Notes under the pieces: generated by a model
What the model was told of the DNA's origin: nothing
Database searches by the model: none
Seen by the model: the letters and a program-made list of their open reading frames with translations, nothing else
Program-made: the position numbers and the translations under genes
DNA from: Pyricularia pennisetigena
Lineage: Eukaryota; Ascomycota; Sordariomycetes; Magnaporthales; Pyriculariaceae
Direction: 5' to 3'
Length of the DNA: 64,000 nucleotides
Assembly (NCBI RefSeq): GCF_004337985.1
Contig: NC_043744.1
Location: 498,730-562,729, forward strand
Shown: piece after piece, positions 25,792 to 37,698 of the stretch
How the letters are laid out: each line of letters starts with the position of its first letter
How positions within the stretch are numbered: position 1 is the first letter of the stretch

Positions 25792-26984
25792 ATGTTGCTG
25801 ACAGTTTTTCTTGCCACAACCCTAGCACAGCAGGCGTTCTGTCAGCAGAATAATGCCAACCCTAAATGTTATTACCCCAGCGGTAAACTCCATGAAAAAG
25901 GAGTTCCGTGTCACAGCAGCGGAGTGAGCACTTGTTGCGAAGCATCACAAAGTAAGCGCCGAGTAACCATCATGGTGCCTGTCTAATGTGTGCTGACGTA
26001 TGAACAACCAATCTAGCATGCCTCAGCAACGGTCTATGCTATAATACCGGCTCGAATACGCTCAATCGGTACTCCTGCACAGATAAAGACTGGACAAGCG
26101 AGCTGTGTCCAAAATTTTGTGAAGCCGCGTCCCGCGAAGCACCCATCGAAATCCGCCGGTGCTCAGGCAGTTCGGATCTCTGGATCTGCGGCTCCCGGTC
26201 AGACGAGTGCGGCAAGGGCAACTTCACACTGCCCATGGGTCAGGTCGCTGACGGTCGCGCATTCTCAGAAAACGGTGTGCTTCAGGCGGGAACATGCATC
26301 GCCGATGCACCGAGTTCGGGCGCCCAACAGGGCGGCGGCAGCGGCGGCAGGCCAGGGGGGCCTCCACCGTGGATAACCGCGGCATGTGGCGCAACGACTG
26401 TTACCACGACAGCGACCGTGACCGCCGATGCTGATTCTGTCGCTGCGGTTGCGGCTGGTCAGTTGGAGGAGGAGCGGAGGAAGAGCCAAGAAAAGGTGGT
26501 TGCTGTGGGCGTGGGTGTAGGCGTGGGAGTTTCCGTGCCTCTTCTCGCTGCACTGGCAGGCATGATATTCTTGCTCATCCGGGTTCGCAAGGCAGCAGCT
26601 GCAGCCAAAGCCGCGCTCGCAGACGTACAGGGCCAGCGAAATCGGCACCACCATGGCTCAGAACTACCGTCGCACGCCGAGGACCCGAACGCGGTCTCGT
26701 CGCCGCATATCCTGTCTTCGCTGCCGCTGTATGGTATGACGCCCGCCATGGAGAAGCACCACCGTAGGGTGCATGAGGCCGGGAGTTTACCTTTTATCAG
26801 TCAGCTGGGGGCGAGGCCCGAGGAGACGAACGTTGTTCACGAGGCGCCGTCGGGATCGCCGACTGTCGTTTCTATAACGCCATTGTCCGCTGGCACCTCA
26901 CCAGTTAATGTTGTATCGCCAGACAGTGTGCACACTCAGAAAGTGCTGTTTGAGCCGGGGGCACGGAATCATCGGCTCAGGTGA
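25792..26984 (+). CDS. Single-pass membrane protein with Cys-rich ectodomain
   Basis: Two exons (25792-25951 and 26017-26984) give 375 residues. The 65-bp intron starts GTAAGC and ends TAG. Residues 1-18 form a signal peptide ending QAFCQ. The ectodomain (to about residue 110) has paired cysteines, as in GVSTCCEAS, NGLCYNTGS, SELCPKFCEAA and DLWICGS, followed by a Gly-rich linker and a Thr/Val-rich stretch. One hydrophobic helix lies at about residues 214-240 (VGVGVGVGVSVPLLAALAGM onward) and is followed by basic residues (RVRK), so the C-terminus should be cytoplasmic. This plan is common among fungal plasma-membrane proteins sometimes compared with Mid2/Wsc-type wall sensors, but I see no WSC domain. 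Function is unknown. Confidence 0.82.
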
Positions 26985-29112
26985 TTTCAGCGAGCTTGTG
27001 TTTCAAAACATCGGCCAGTCATCAAGAGTCGCATTGAGCTAACGTCCTTGAAATGAAAAGCGCCGTGTATTGCAACACATTCATATTACGGTCTCCGCTA
27101 CCCCATTGTCACGATATATTTCCCCCTGTGCGTCCGTGATCATTGTGTGAGATCGCCATACCAACTCCGTGGAGCGCGAGGAACGAACCGGGGGGGAGGC
27201 CGTGGCCCGGAGATAACGACCCGTGCTGAACCATATCATATCCAACTGCGAAGTTTAGTGTCAAGAACGCTTGTCGCATACTGTATGACGTGAGAGAATG
27301 CGATAGGTGAAGATTTTTTTTTTTCTTTTCTCTCCTTGTCGTGGAGATAAAAACTGGAGATTGGAGACAATCCTTCCAGTTCGGCGAAGGGTCCGAAGTG
27401 GTGAGGCAAAGCGGTGAAGAGGATTTTTTTACAGACCTTTCACATGAACTTTAAAGGTGCGGACCTTCTTCGGAGCGTTGGTGGAGACGGCGGAAGATTG
27501 TGATTTTGAAGTTGCAGCGCTCGGGAAGCTGCTCAATAAAAAGTTGGCAATACTGTGGACGGCAAATATGCTTTAATGACGCAGTACGCGTCGCGCCCCT
27601 CTCCTCCGCAGGTAACCAGATCTTGTTTGTGTCGGGTTTGGCGCTTTTCATGGTCTCCATGGGCACACACATATGGGGCGGTTGGCGCTGGGAAACCATT
27701 CACATCGTGGTTTGAGGGAGCGAAATGGGGCCGGCGCCGTAGATACGTAAGATGGCCTCCTTCTAGTTTAGGACCCTTGCGGGGGAACAGGGCATTTGTT
27801 GCGATTGCCACTTAAAACGATTTTTTTTTCGTCGTCCCCACGATTGGCAAAGAACTGTGGTTGTCAATTGATAAGGGTTTGAAGGGATCTACAAACCGGA
27901 TGCGGCATGTTATCTTGACATACTACGTATATCTATCTAACTAAGACTACTTTCTCTTTCCGCATTTGAACATGTATCCCATCCGAACACTTTACCAAGA
28001 ACATAAATATCTCAGGTAGCTCAACAAGTCGCATTGTAAGCCCATCCTGGCGCATAGCGGAAGCCAAGTCGGGGGCCGGCTATTGCTTGTTTCTGCTTTA
28101 TCATCTCTTAAGAAATCTTGTATGTAGGGCCAAGGACACCGTTGAACAAAAGCGGTAGATTTGACCCGCTAAGCAATATGCTGAAGGCTTGCCGAGGGCT
28201 TGCCGGGCAACCGGCTCTTGTTCGCCAAGATGGCCCTGGAAGGCATTAGCAAATAAGTTGCCCACGGGATGACCTCATAGGGTCCAACTTGGTGGGGTCC
28301 TGTTGCGGCTCTGACTGGGATTCTTGGTGGGTTGTGCAGTGGGATTGCAACTCCGCGGTCGTCATATGGTTGTTTTGGTCAAGGAAGAAAGTCTTTTTTT
28401 TTCATCCTTCTTAGCATTCAAGTTCCATTTGGCAAGCATTAATCTCTCACCTCCGACAAGTACCGTAATAGAATTGCTCAACTGCCAAGACGCGTTGGGA
28501 CTCAAAACACCAAATTCACCGCGCTCCAATTCATGTTATTTGTGGGACCCAGGTCAAGATCTTCGCTTTCTGCGCCAATACCTCGGCCAAGAAATAATAA
28601 GCCCGCGACTCGTGACGCATGCAGATCCTATCTAATATCTTTTAACTATCCTGATCGGGTACCTTACCTGAATAGTAATGCCCAGCTTGATTAGTGTGCA
28701 GGTTAGCTGCCAACATGCGTCCGACTGAGGCAAAAACCAAGACAGGCGAGAAAAAAAATGACTAGCACTAGGATAGTAATGGATTGGTTGTCGTTAGCAG
28801 GGGACCAGTCAGTCCCAAAAAAAAAAAAAAAAAAAAAAAGAGAGAGACATTAAACAGGGGGAGAAAAATGGATGAACGATGCTCCACGGCGCCACATGGG
28901 TGCGCAATTAGCGGAGTCAGTAGCAGCTCCCAATCTTCGGGGTCTTGCTTGTCAAGAAAATGTTGCTGTTGGATATATAAGAGTAATGTCCACCCCAGGT
29001 CTAGGAGCACCTTCAGATCTGGAAGATAACCTTAATGTCTCCCTGACGTCCCTGACCCTCTTGTAGCTCAGGAAGGACGACTAGTGATAACATCAAAGGA
29101 AGTCTATCCATC
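26985..29112. other. Spacer before the catabolic block
   Basis: No gene is recognised. There is a poly-A run at about 28818-28838. Short overlapping frames on both strands at 27451-27815 lack coding bias. The last part carries the promoter of the transporter at 29113. Confidence 0.45.
28974..28981 (+). promoter_or_regulatory. TATA box candidate for the sugar transporter
   Basis: TATATAAG lies about 135 bp upstream of the transporter ATG, at a spacing usual for a fungal core promoter with a short 5' leader. Confidence 0.5.
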
Positions 29113-30911
29113 ATGGCCCCTCCAAAGTTTATGGGCATGTCCGGCCGTCCGTTAGCGACGGCCGTATCAACGGTTGCGACGACGGGCTTTCTGTTGTTTG
29201 GCTACGACCAAGGGTGAGTTGGTCGATCTTTCCCGGCCCCCAGAAGACCTGCTGTGATGGACGCAGTCGTGCTAACCGAATTCTCCGCAGTGTCATGAGC
29301 GGTATCATCTCCGCCCCCGCCTTCAACAAGTTCTTCCCCGAGACGGACCACAACCCCACGATGCAGGGCTTCGTCACTGCCATCTACGAGATTGGCTGCC
29401 TGCTCGGCGCAATGTTTATCCTCGCTGTCGGTGACATTCTTGGTCGTCGCCGCGCAATGATCCTCGGTGCCCTCATCATGGGTCTCGGAGTTATCATTCA
29501 GATCGTCACCATCAAGCCTAGTCCATCGCCCATCGCCCAGTTCATCATCGGCCGCACGATCATGGGTGTCGGCAACGGCATCAACACATCCACCATCCCC
29601 ACCTACCAGGCCGAGTGCAGTCAAACCTCAAACCGTGGTCTGCTGCTCTGTATCCAGGGCGGTATGATTGCATTCGGTACCGTCATCGCCTACTGGATCG
29701 ACTACGGTGCCTCCTATGGACCCGACGACCTGGTGTGGAGGTTTCCCATCGCATTCCAGATCGTCTTCGCTCTCTTCATCTCCATTCCCATGATCTTCCT
29801 GCCCGAGTCGCCTCGCTGGCTGCTCACCCACCAGCGCATCCCCGAGGCCGACCGTGTCATTGCTGCCCTCCGTGGCTACGAAGTTGACGGCCAGGAGACT
29901 ATCCTGGAGCGCGATCTCATCTTGGACAGCATCAAGGCCTCTGGGTTCTCTGGACAGAAGTCGACTCCTGTCAAAGCTCTCTTCACTGGTGGCCCCACTC
30001 AGCACCTCCGCCGCATGCTCCTTGGCTCCGGCTCGCAGCTCATGCAGCAGATCGGTGGCTGCAACGCCGTCATCTACTACTTCCCTATCCTGTTCCAAGA
30101 GTCCATCGGTGAGACGCACGAAATGGCTCTGCTCCTCGGTGGTGTTAACATGATCGTCTACGCTATTTTCGCCACCACCTCTTGGTTCGTCATTGAGCGC
30201 GCTGGGCGACGCAGACTCTTCCTCATCGGCAGCATTGGCCAATGTCTCTCCATGGTTATCACCTTCGCGTGCCTTATTCCAGGAACCACTTCGGCTGCCA
30301 AGGGTGCTGCTGTGGGTCTCTTCACCTACATTGCATTCTTCGGTGCGACCTGGCTGCCTCTGCCTTGGTTGTACCCGGCCGAGGTCAACCCCATCAAGAC
30401 CCGTGCGAAGGCCAACGCTGTCAGCACATGCACCAACTGGCTGTTCAACTTCTTGGTTGTCATGGTTGTGCCTATCATGATTGACGACATCGGCTGGGGA
30501 ACTTACCTCTTCTTCGCCGTCATGAACGCAATCTTTATCCCCATCATCTACTTCTTCTTCCCCGAGACCAAGCGCCGCTCGCTCGAGGAGATCGACGTCA
30601 TCTTCGCCAAGGGTTTCTCGGAGAAGACCTCGTACGTCAAGGCAGCCAAGGACCTCCCGTACCTGGCCCCCGAGGAGGTCGAGGGCGAGGCTATCAAGTA
30701 CGGCCTCATCTCTGCTTCTGGCCAGGACGCGACCGGAGCCGGAGGCAATGCTGCCACGCGCCAGCGCCACGACTCTAACAGCGAGAAGCCTTACGAGGAT
30801 CCTCGCAACAACAGCATTTGGGGAAATGGCAGTGATGAAGAAAGCCAAACGCGCCACGCCTCGGTTGCCGAGCCCTCGGGAGCCAACACCAACACCACTA
30901 AGCATGGTTAA
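29113..30911 (+). CDS. MFS sugar transporter (sugar porter family)
   Basis: Exons 29113-29213 and 29291-30911 encode 573 residues. The intron starts GTGAGT, ends CAG and splits a Gly codon in the first helix motif (GYDQGVMSG). Sugar-porter hallmarks are in order: GYDQGVMSG in helix 1, GRRRAM after helix 2, PESPRWLL before the central loop, ERAGRRRLF after helix 8, and PETKRRSLEEID after helix 12. Twelve membrane helices are expected. The closest family flavour is the fungal monosaccharide/STL1/lactose-permease-like group. The C-terminal tail is long and hydrophilic and may be a regulatory site. It opens the catabolic block, and I infer it imports the sugar or polyol used by the enzymes downstream. 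The substrate cannot be read from sequence. Confidence 0.93.
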
Positions 30912-31525
30912 AAAGAGTTTCTTGTACTGTCAGAATTGACAGTAAAAGGAAGCCACACTAAGGCGACATGCACTGCCTTTGAACGTTTGCATTTTTAAGA
31001 TTCCCATTTTTGTTTTCTGTGATACCAACCAAAAGAGCGGCTCCTTTCTTAAACGGGCATGTTTTGGGTGTTTTGGAAGCAGTTTAGATTGAGTTGAATA
31101 GATCAATGATGACTACACAAAATATCGATGAACAATGCAAGTAGTGAACCTGTGGCCCCCATATGTGTTTTGACAAATTCCCAAGCACGTTAAGCTATTC
31201 TGACAAAAAGATTCTGTGAGGTGAAACGCGGTCGGAGGGGTCTTCTTGGCGGCAGTGATGGCTGTCCTGGTCGGAATTTTTTACCCTGGAAGAAAAAGGA
31301 CAGGACAAATCACGTGGCTCTGAAGAAACCATGGGGAAACCAGCCATGTCTTATCCCATCCTGTCCCCACTTCGTGCACTCGGCGTGAGCTGCCTTACTG
31401 TGTCATTTCGTATTTTCTTCTTTCGCACAAGAACGAAACTCAGCATGACCCGGATTTGTTCCAAATTACCCTTCAATTCCTGATGTCAATTGAACAAAGT
31501 TCTAGTCGTAATATAGAGCCAAACC
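30912..31525. other. Spacer, promoter of regulator-like gene
   Basis: I looked here in all frames for a short exon carrying a CxxC...C zinc cluster that could belong to the following gene and found none. There are no repeats or RNA genes. Confidence 0.4.
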
Positions 31526-33064
31526 ATGAAAGTTTTCTTGCCTCGGTGTCGGATAGACGCGGCAAACACCCCCGGCTCCACACAGCGAGAAGGCTCGTCG
31601 CCGTACTCGGCAGCCGGGCGACGCGATGAACTCCAACAAGAACTGCGCACTCTAATTTTCAAGACGGCTGCCACGGCCGCATCCACCAGGCAATGTACGC
31701 CAGATGGATCAACTGCTGGTGAAGATGTAGTTTCTGCTCTGGTTTCGCCATTGAGCGGCAACACTCACCACCTCCCCGAGCAACAAACAGTGGAGTACAT
31801 GCTCTGTCAAGGACACAACTCCGAGTATTTGGCAAACTACATTTCGGAGATTGCTCCCTGGCTTGACATGTTCGACAGCCGCCGTGCCTTTGGAATCCAA
31901 GTTCCATTCCTCGCCCGCTCAACGCCGGCGCTCATGTATGCCATGTTGGCGTTGTCTGCCAGGCATATGGAACGCAAGGCGGCCAGCTCTATACGCCGAA
32001 AAGTTAGCGGAAACAGTAGGTCCAGGAGCAGTTGCTCACTCGACAGCTTAGAGCTCTACCAAGAGGCGATACGGCTCGTTGGACCCCTTCTCGAGATCCG
32101 CGACCTCCGCGTTATCCCCATCTGTACGATCCTTTGCGTCATGGAGATGATGTCGGTGAGCGCGCAAGGTTGGAGACAACACCTAGAGGGCTGTGCCGCT
32201 CTCTTTGACGCCTTTGGCGTTCATGGTTTCAGCGGTCAGCTGTTGCAGGCTGTTTTCTGGTGCTACGCCAGGATGGGTATGTTTCCGACCAATGTCAGTG
32301 CAAATGAATACGGCAATGGCCAGCTCCCAACTCACTGACCTAGCGCCTCTCATACAGACCTTTGTGGAGCGCTAATTTCTGACGGTACACAAAGCACGCT
32401 GGTACCTCTCCCCAATTGGGTTCCCTCAGTGGCCATGGACAATGCTCAAGGCGTGGCCGCCCTCTTTTGTGCCTCCAAGGATCCCGACATGCATGCCAAC
32501 TACGCAGTCTACCTCTGCTCAAAAACATGCGACCTCATTGCCAGCCGCACGCAGTTCGTCGAGCTAGGCAAAGTAAACGGCTGTGACGACTCCGAGTACA
32601 CCGACCGATGGCTACGCTTGTGGGCCGAGTTACAGAGATGGATGGACGAGAGGCCTGTCGATATTCTCCCCATCCAGGTCGTCGAGGCGTCAGAATCGTC
32701 GCCATTCCCTTATATCCTGTTTCTCCATTGGGCTGCGATTTCATCAACTCAACTTTACCACACGGCATGTCTCTTGCTTTTAGGCATGTTGCCTTTAGCC
32801 GAACAGTGTCATCCTCCGAAGGGGCAGGTCGGTTCTCAAGTCTACCACGCCAAGCGCATATGTGGCATCTCGCAGACAAATCCCCACCAGGGCTGTTTGA
32901 ACAATGCCATACAGCCCCTTTGGTTGGCTGGGCGCCTTCTTAGCCACCCAGTCGAGCACAAGATCGTGGTTGAGCTCATCCAGGATATTGAAGCTACGAC
33001 TGGTTGGGGCACGAGCTGGCGCATCCCAGATCTGGAGGTTGCCTGGGGTTTCCGTGTGGGATGA
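31526..33064 (+). CDS. Fungal transcription-factor-like protein lacking the Zn2Cys6 domain
   Basis: Exons 31526-32276 and 32358-33064 encode 485 residues. The intron starts GTATGT and ends CAG. The body matches the fungal-specific regulatory domain of the ARCA-like type (Fungal_trans_2). It shares with the neighbouring regulator at 35060-37107 the block APWLDMFDSRRAFGIQVPFL, the LYH.ACLLLLG segment and the YHAKRICGI segment. No binuclear zinc cluster precedes it: an in-frame stop lies at 31508, just before the ATG at 31526, and no zinc-cluster exon is visible upstream. It may be a regulator that lost its DNA-binding half, a dominant-negative partner of the adjacent paralogue, or a gene with a distant first exon I cannot see. 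Confidence 0.75.
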
Positions 33065-33435
33065 ATGGGGGTCTACGGATGTGAGACCAACCGCCAAAGT
33101 CGGAAAATACCAGACGCCATGCCTAGAAGATTGGCATTCTTCGTCAATCTTGTGCGCGTTAATATGTCCCATCTGAATTATTTGACCGAATAACCCACAT
33201 TTAAAGCCAAGATTGCATGGCACCATATAGCCTCTTGGGCCCACATGTATTTTCGTTGCCATGTCCGAAATCGGAATACGACTTCAAGACATGGGGAACT
33301 CACTTTTGCCGTTATTTTACCCCGAACTCGACCCCTTTCCTCATTTACCTGTCGTAGCCATTCTGGCTTCTCAACCAGAAAAAAAAACACATCAGCCCCT
33401 CTCCCCACCTTGGAAAACACAACACCCCGCTCGCC
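33065..33435. other. Intergenic promoter region of the monooxygenase
   Basis: A 371-bp spacer sits between two plus-strand genes and contains a CT-rich leader and a short poly-A run near 33385. No defined regulatory element is recognised. Confidence 0.4.
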
Positions 33436-34865
33436 ATGCCGTACATGTCGTCTCAGCCCAAGGTGCTCATTGCCGGCGGTGGAATCGGGGGATTAAGCAC
33501 GGCTCTCGCCCTACATGCCTCGGGGCTGACGGACATACACATCTTCGAAGCAGCGGGAAAACTCACCAGCCTTGGCGTTGGCATCAATGTCCAACCTTCA
33601 GCGGTCCTCATCCTTCGGAATCTCGGGCTGCTGCCCGAACTAGAACGAACCGGAGTTGTAACGCAGGAGCTCAACTTCTATAACAGGCATGGCGACGAAA
33701 TTCTCTCTGAGCCGCGTGGAATCAAGGCCGGATATGTCGTACCTCAGCTATCGATCCATCGTGGTAACTTTCAGATGGTTTTGTTGGATGCCGTGCGGAA
33801 GCGCATTGGGGAGGACAGGATTCACCTGGGCCACTCGCTGGTCAACTTCCAGCAGGACGACAAGTCCATTACGATATTCTGCCAGCATGCCGAGAACACC
33901 GAAGACGCGGTCCCATCCATGACGGGCGATGTCCTCATTGCAGCGGACGGCATCAACAGTGCCACCCGCAAGCTCCTATACCCGGATGAAGGCCCTCCGC
34001 GATTCTCGGGTCGCATATTGTGGCGCGGTTGCGTTGAACGCGAGCCGTATCTGACTGGCGCCAGTATGGTCTGGGCTGGGTTTGCCGATCAAGTGAGTTG
34101 ACTCACCTATAGGATAAGCTGGCACCTTATCTGCCTCATTAGACGGCCCCCCTCTCCTCCTCTAACAAGAGTGTGCGTTTCGTCTTGTAGAAGTTCATCG
34201 CATACCCCATAAGTGGCGAGTCGGCACGAAATGGCAAATCTCTCGTCAACTGGATTGCTGAACTCCGCGTACGCGACGACTCGGACCCTGACAAAACACC
34301 CCCGAAAGTTGATTGGACAAAGACGGTGCCCAAGGAGCGGTTCGCTGGACCCTTCAGCAGCTGGAGATGCGGTGGGCTCCGGATGGTAGAAGATCTGATT
34401 GCGCCCACGGAGCGCGTCTTTGAATTCCCCATGTGCGACAGGGACCCGGTGGAGCGCTGGTGTTTTGGAAGGCTTGCAATGACGGGAGACGCAGCGCATC
34501 CAATGTACCCGATTGGGTCCAACGGGGCCACACAAGCCATCATCGACGCCGAGACCATTGCACAGTGTCTTGCCGGGACAGAAACCGAGAAGATACCTGA
34601 GGCTTTGCAAAAGTACCAAGAGATCCGGCTGCCTCCGACGGCGAAGATTGTGTACGCCAACCGAGCAAACGGGCCCGATCATGTGCTGCAGCTGGCCGAG
34701 GAAAGGGCCCCGGACGGGTTTAAAAATGTATACGACGTCATCCCGAAGGAGGAGCTGGAGAGTATCGGAGCCAAATACAAGGCTCTGGCGGGCTTTGAAC
34801 TCGAAGCCGTTAACCAGAAGGCCAAGGAGACGGAAGAGCTAGCAGCAAGGTTTACGCAAAATTGA
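33436..34865 (+). CDS. FAD-dependent monooxygenase (salicylate-hydroxylase-like)
   Basis: Exons 33436-34092 and 34191-34865 encode 443 residues. The intron starts GTGAGT and ends TAG. Starts at Met1 or Met4 are both possible. Group A flavoprotein monooxygenase motifs are all present: GGGIGG dinucleotide-binding loop near residue 15, AADGINSATRKLL (the DG motif) near residue 170, and GDAAHPMYPIGSNGATQAI (the GD motif) in the C-terminal half. The family hydroxylates aromatic or heteroaromatic acids such as salicylate or 6-hydroxynicotinate with NAD(P)H and O2. No signal peptide is seen, so it should be cytosolic. Its 3' end faces that of the Zn2Cys6 gene. Whether it belongs functionally to the sugar block is uncertain; it could act on an aromatic aglycone or be an independent gene. 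Confidence 0.9.
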
Positions 34866-35059
34866 TTTTCTGGCTTCATGACGAGTTTGATGGTGAAATT
34901 TTGTGTTGGCATTAATTAACCTCTGCCCTTTTAGGCTGCTCTCATCTTGGGCAATTTCATGAACAGTGATTTCTACTGGTCCGAAAGCTGTGCTAACATT
35001 CCCGGTAACTACAGAATGCGCTGGTTTTTGGCTGAAGACGGGTTCCAGACAAGCCGCTC

Positions 35060-37107
35060 TCAAGTCGGAGTCCAAATCTTATGCAGCTCGTCGACAAACC
35101 ACTGGGCCATTGCCCGCCAACCAGTCCGCATACCGGCCTCCTCAAAGCAGCGCACGATTCTGGCTTGCTGCAGCACATAAGTCATAACCCTGGCCGCGAC
35201 AAACAAGGTACTGAGCAGACACGGGTCCCAGTGAGCGTTGGAGCCATTGCTGAGAGCGATGGCGCATATCCGCCTGGCATGCCACAGCGGCGAGGACCCC
35301 GAGGACAGAGCCGGGACGGTGCGCGGCTTTCGTCGGAGCAAAAGAAGCATGGCGGCGTGGTAGACGCTGTTTGCGAGGGTAGCGGCCGGGGTCGAGAAGA
35401 CGATGGTAGGGAAGAGTGCGACTGTGGGGTCAGAGGGAGGCATATCAACATCCAGGAGCGGGCGGAAGGCCTCACGGCGTGCGTCGTACCATGCCTGAAG
35501 GGCCTGGGTTTGTTTCCCCCACGACTGCGCAGGTGGTTCATCAGCGTATGTATGGGATGCGGTGCCGCTGCAGATGTTCAGGGAACGGGCGCAGAGCATC
35601 AAGACTTCGAGTGTCGGGTCACAGATATTTTGGTTACTGATGCTGTCTACTGCTGTTGGTGTATTCTGTTGAAGGTCTTGGGCTGGGAACGCAGACCCTC
35701 CTGACACCAGCGCTGCTGACAGCAATAAGCGGAGGCGAAGAGAGCCAGCCTGTCTCCAGACATGGCCCTCGGTTAATGCTCGGGTGACACAGGTTGCTTC
35801 GTGAAACGTAACCTTTGGCCAGTCAAGTGGTAGCCCTGCGGCAAACTGGTGAGCCTTGTCCAGTGTGTCAGCTACAAACTCATCGAGAAGGGACGAGTTC
35901 GACTGAGGCAATGGGATATCGTCAACGGTCATTTCTGCCACGCCCATCTTGGCCGACAACGACAGTGTGAGTGAAACCAATGAACAGCAAACTAGGTTCG
36001 ACTGCAAGGCGAGTCTGGGGACGACAAGGCCAAACGTTTGTCCTTGGTCACACATGTCCAGCTAATGGGATGATTCGTTAGTTTGTTTACTTTATAGGTT
36101 TGTGCAAGACACGATATCAGAAAACATAGTAGACTCACCCAAGGCGCCACATGATATCTGTAATAAGTGAGCAACCGCAGAATCTTCATGTCGTCTAGCC
36201 TCTGACGGAGTGCATCAAGGCCCGGCGCACTTGCGACGGGCTGGAGAGGCTGTGAGCTCTTGCTGTGGTGCCCTTCAAAATTGTATTTCATTCGTTGAAC
36301 TTCTTGAGGCCCGGTGTCGCTGGCACCACCGAGAGACACGAGCACCTCAAGCGCGGTCTCGTAGTCTGTGGTGTTTGGGGACGTCACATATGACGAGACA
36401 AGCACCTCATCTGCCTCTGGGACAGCGTCAAAGATGCCGAGGCCATGGGAATGGGCGGTCGTTGGGGAGCTCACATCGGCGCAAGGAATATCTGATGGTG
36501 GTTGGAACGGACACGGAGTGGAAACTTCGGCCCCTGGGGTTTCATGCTGGGCAGCCACTGGTGATTCTGTGTGTGGCAGTGATGACTTGGGAGAATGGAG
36601 CTCTTGTGGTTTCGACCGGGCTCTACGACGGCTCCCGGGCTCAAGGAACTAACAGCGGAAAGGGATCAAACCGTCAGTCTTGTTTTATGGGCTACTAAAC
36701 ATGGTGCGAACGACCAAGGGAGTAAACAAAAGACTAAATACCTGAAGCCGTGAATATGATGGGGGAATGGCAGGAGGAGACTGGACACATTCTGCGTGCG
36801 AGAATGTCTTGTTGGGTGCAAAGGTCACGCCGGTAGGATAAGTACATTCGACACTGCCAGCGACACATCGCTGGCATTGGGGCTTGGTCAAGTCACCTAG
36901 AGGTACGGTACGGTACGAAAAGACTGGCGTGATCAGTTAACTGTCTGACTTTAGTAGATGTTGGGAGCGCCTACATTTTCGCCGCTTAATCTTGCACTGA
37001 AAACAACCAGCTCGACTCCGCTTCTGCTTTTGCCTCTTTGGGGAACCCGAGGCGGCGCTTGCGGTTGCCCCAGCCGGCAGGGCTGCTGATTCATGATCCG
37101 AATCCAT
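35060..37107 (-). CDS. Zn2Cys6 transcription factor, likely local regulator
   Basis: Four exons fit: 37107-36975, 36896-36742, 36648-36139 and 36061-35060, encoding 599 residues with all junctions in frame. The DNA-binding domain spans exons 1 and 2. Exon 1 supplies GCFQCKIKRRK and half of the third Cys codon, and exon 2 continues with DLTKPQCQRCVAGSVEC, so the six-cysteine cluster is complete. A basic stretch (KRQKQKRSR) precedes it. The C-terminal two thirds belong to the fungal-specific regulatory domain of the ARCA-like type, with the APWLDMCDQ block beginning exon 4. The gene is divergent from the transketolase with 591 bp between starts, which suggests joint control. The protein at 31526 shares its regulatory domain but lacks this zinc cluster. 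Confidence 0.88.
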
Positions 37108-37698
37108 CCATCTGTGTCTGAGCTAGTTCTAGTGCTCGGATGGGGAAAACAGTTAGGGTAGGCAGGCAGACTTGACTTGCCGGGGGGGAAAAAAGAAACA
37201 AAACGAATTTGTAGGAGGACCTCGAAGAAGTCTGATTGGGAGACTAGCAGCCCTGCTCAGTCGGGGTCTCCCGAAAAGCAGAGCAAGTGGAGACCTTTTC
37301 CCCCTCATCCCACCCCATGGACAGGGTCCAAAATCCGAGATTCCCAAAAGGGTAATTCTAAGCACCACCACATGTGGGGTCAATCCCTACGTAGCACTTG
37401 GGAAGCGCACAGAAAAGCCCGTCACTCTCTCGGGAACGGCAGTAATGGGAGAGCGGTCCCTTTTGTATTTGTGACTTTTTTTTGCTGTTCTTTTTGTCTT
37501 CCTTTCTTACCTTCTCTGAAATTCAGTGCCATCTCATATTTATCCTATTCTGTTCCAGTATAACTCACCAAAGATACGTTGTTGGTTTGCTACGACAAGA
37601 GCGACAAGAGCAACGTCTCCCCAAGAAGCCCTGATACCCCGTCGACAAAGAAACCAGAACAGCAACCCCTCAAAATCCGTAAACGAGGACTTGTCGAG
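37108..37698. other. Divergent promoter between Zn2Cys6 regulator and transketolase
   Basis: This is a 591-bp spacer shared by two divergently transcribed genes. It contains CT-rich leader sequence on the transketolase side (about 37468-37560) and an inverted CGG/CCG pair described separately. An upstream exon of the transketolase cannot be excluded, since the reading frame stays open back to about 37579 without an ATG. Confidence 0.5.
37261..37274. promoter_or_regulatory. CGG-N6-CCG inverted repeat, candidate Zn2Cys6 site
   Basis: The bases TCGGGGTCTCCCGA form two 5-bp inverted arms (TCGGG / CCCGA) with CGG and CCG six bases apart, a geometry used by several fungal Zn2Cys6 dimers. It lies between the regulator and the transketolase. 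Chance occurrence is possible. Confidence 0.3.

Noticed and set aside
29628..30905. A 425-codon open frame on the minus strand opposite the first transporter.
   Set aside because: It is the antisense shadow of a GC-rich transporter gene with strong codon bias. Its translation has no domain, and the plus-strand gene is unmistakable.
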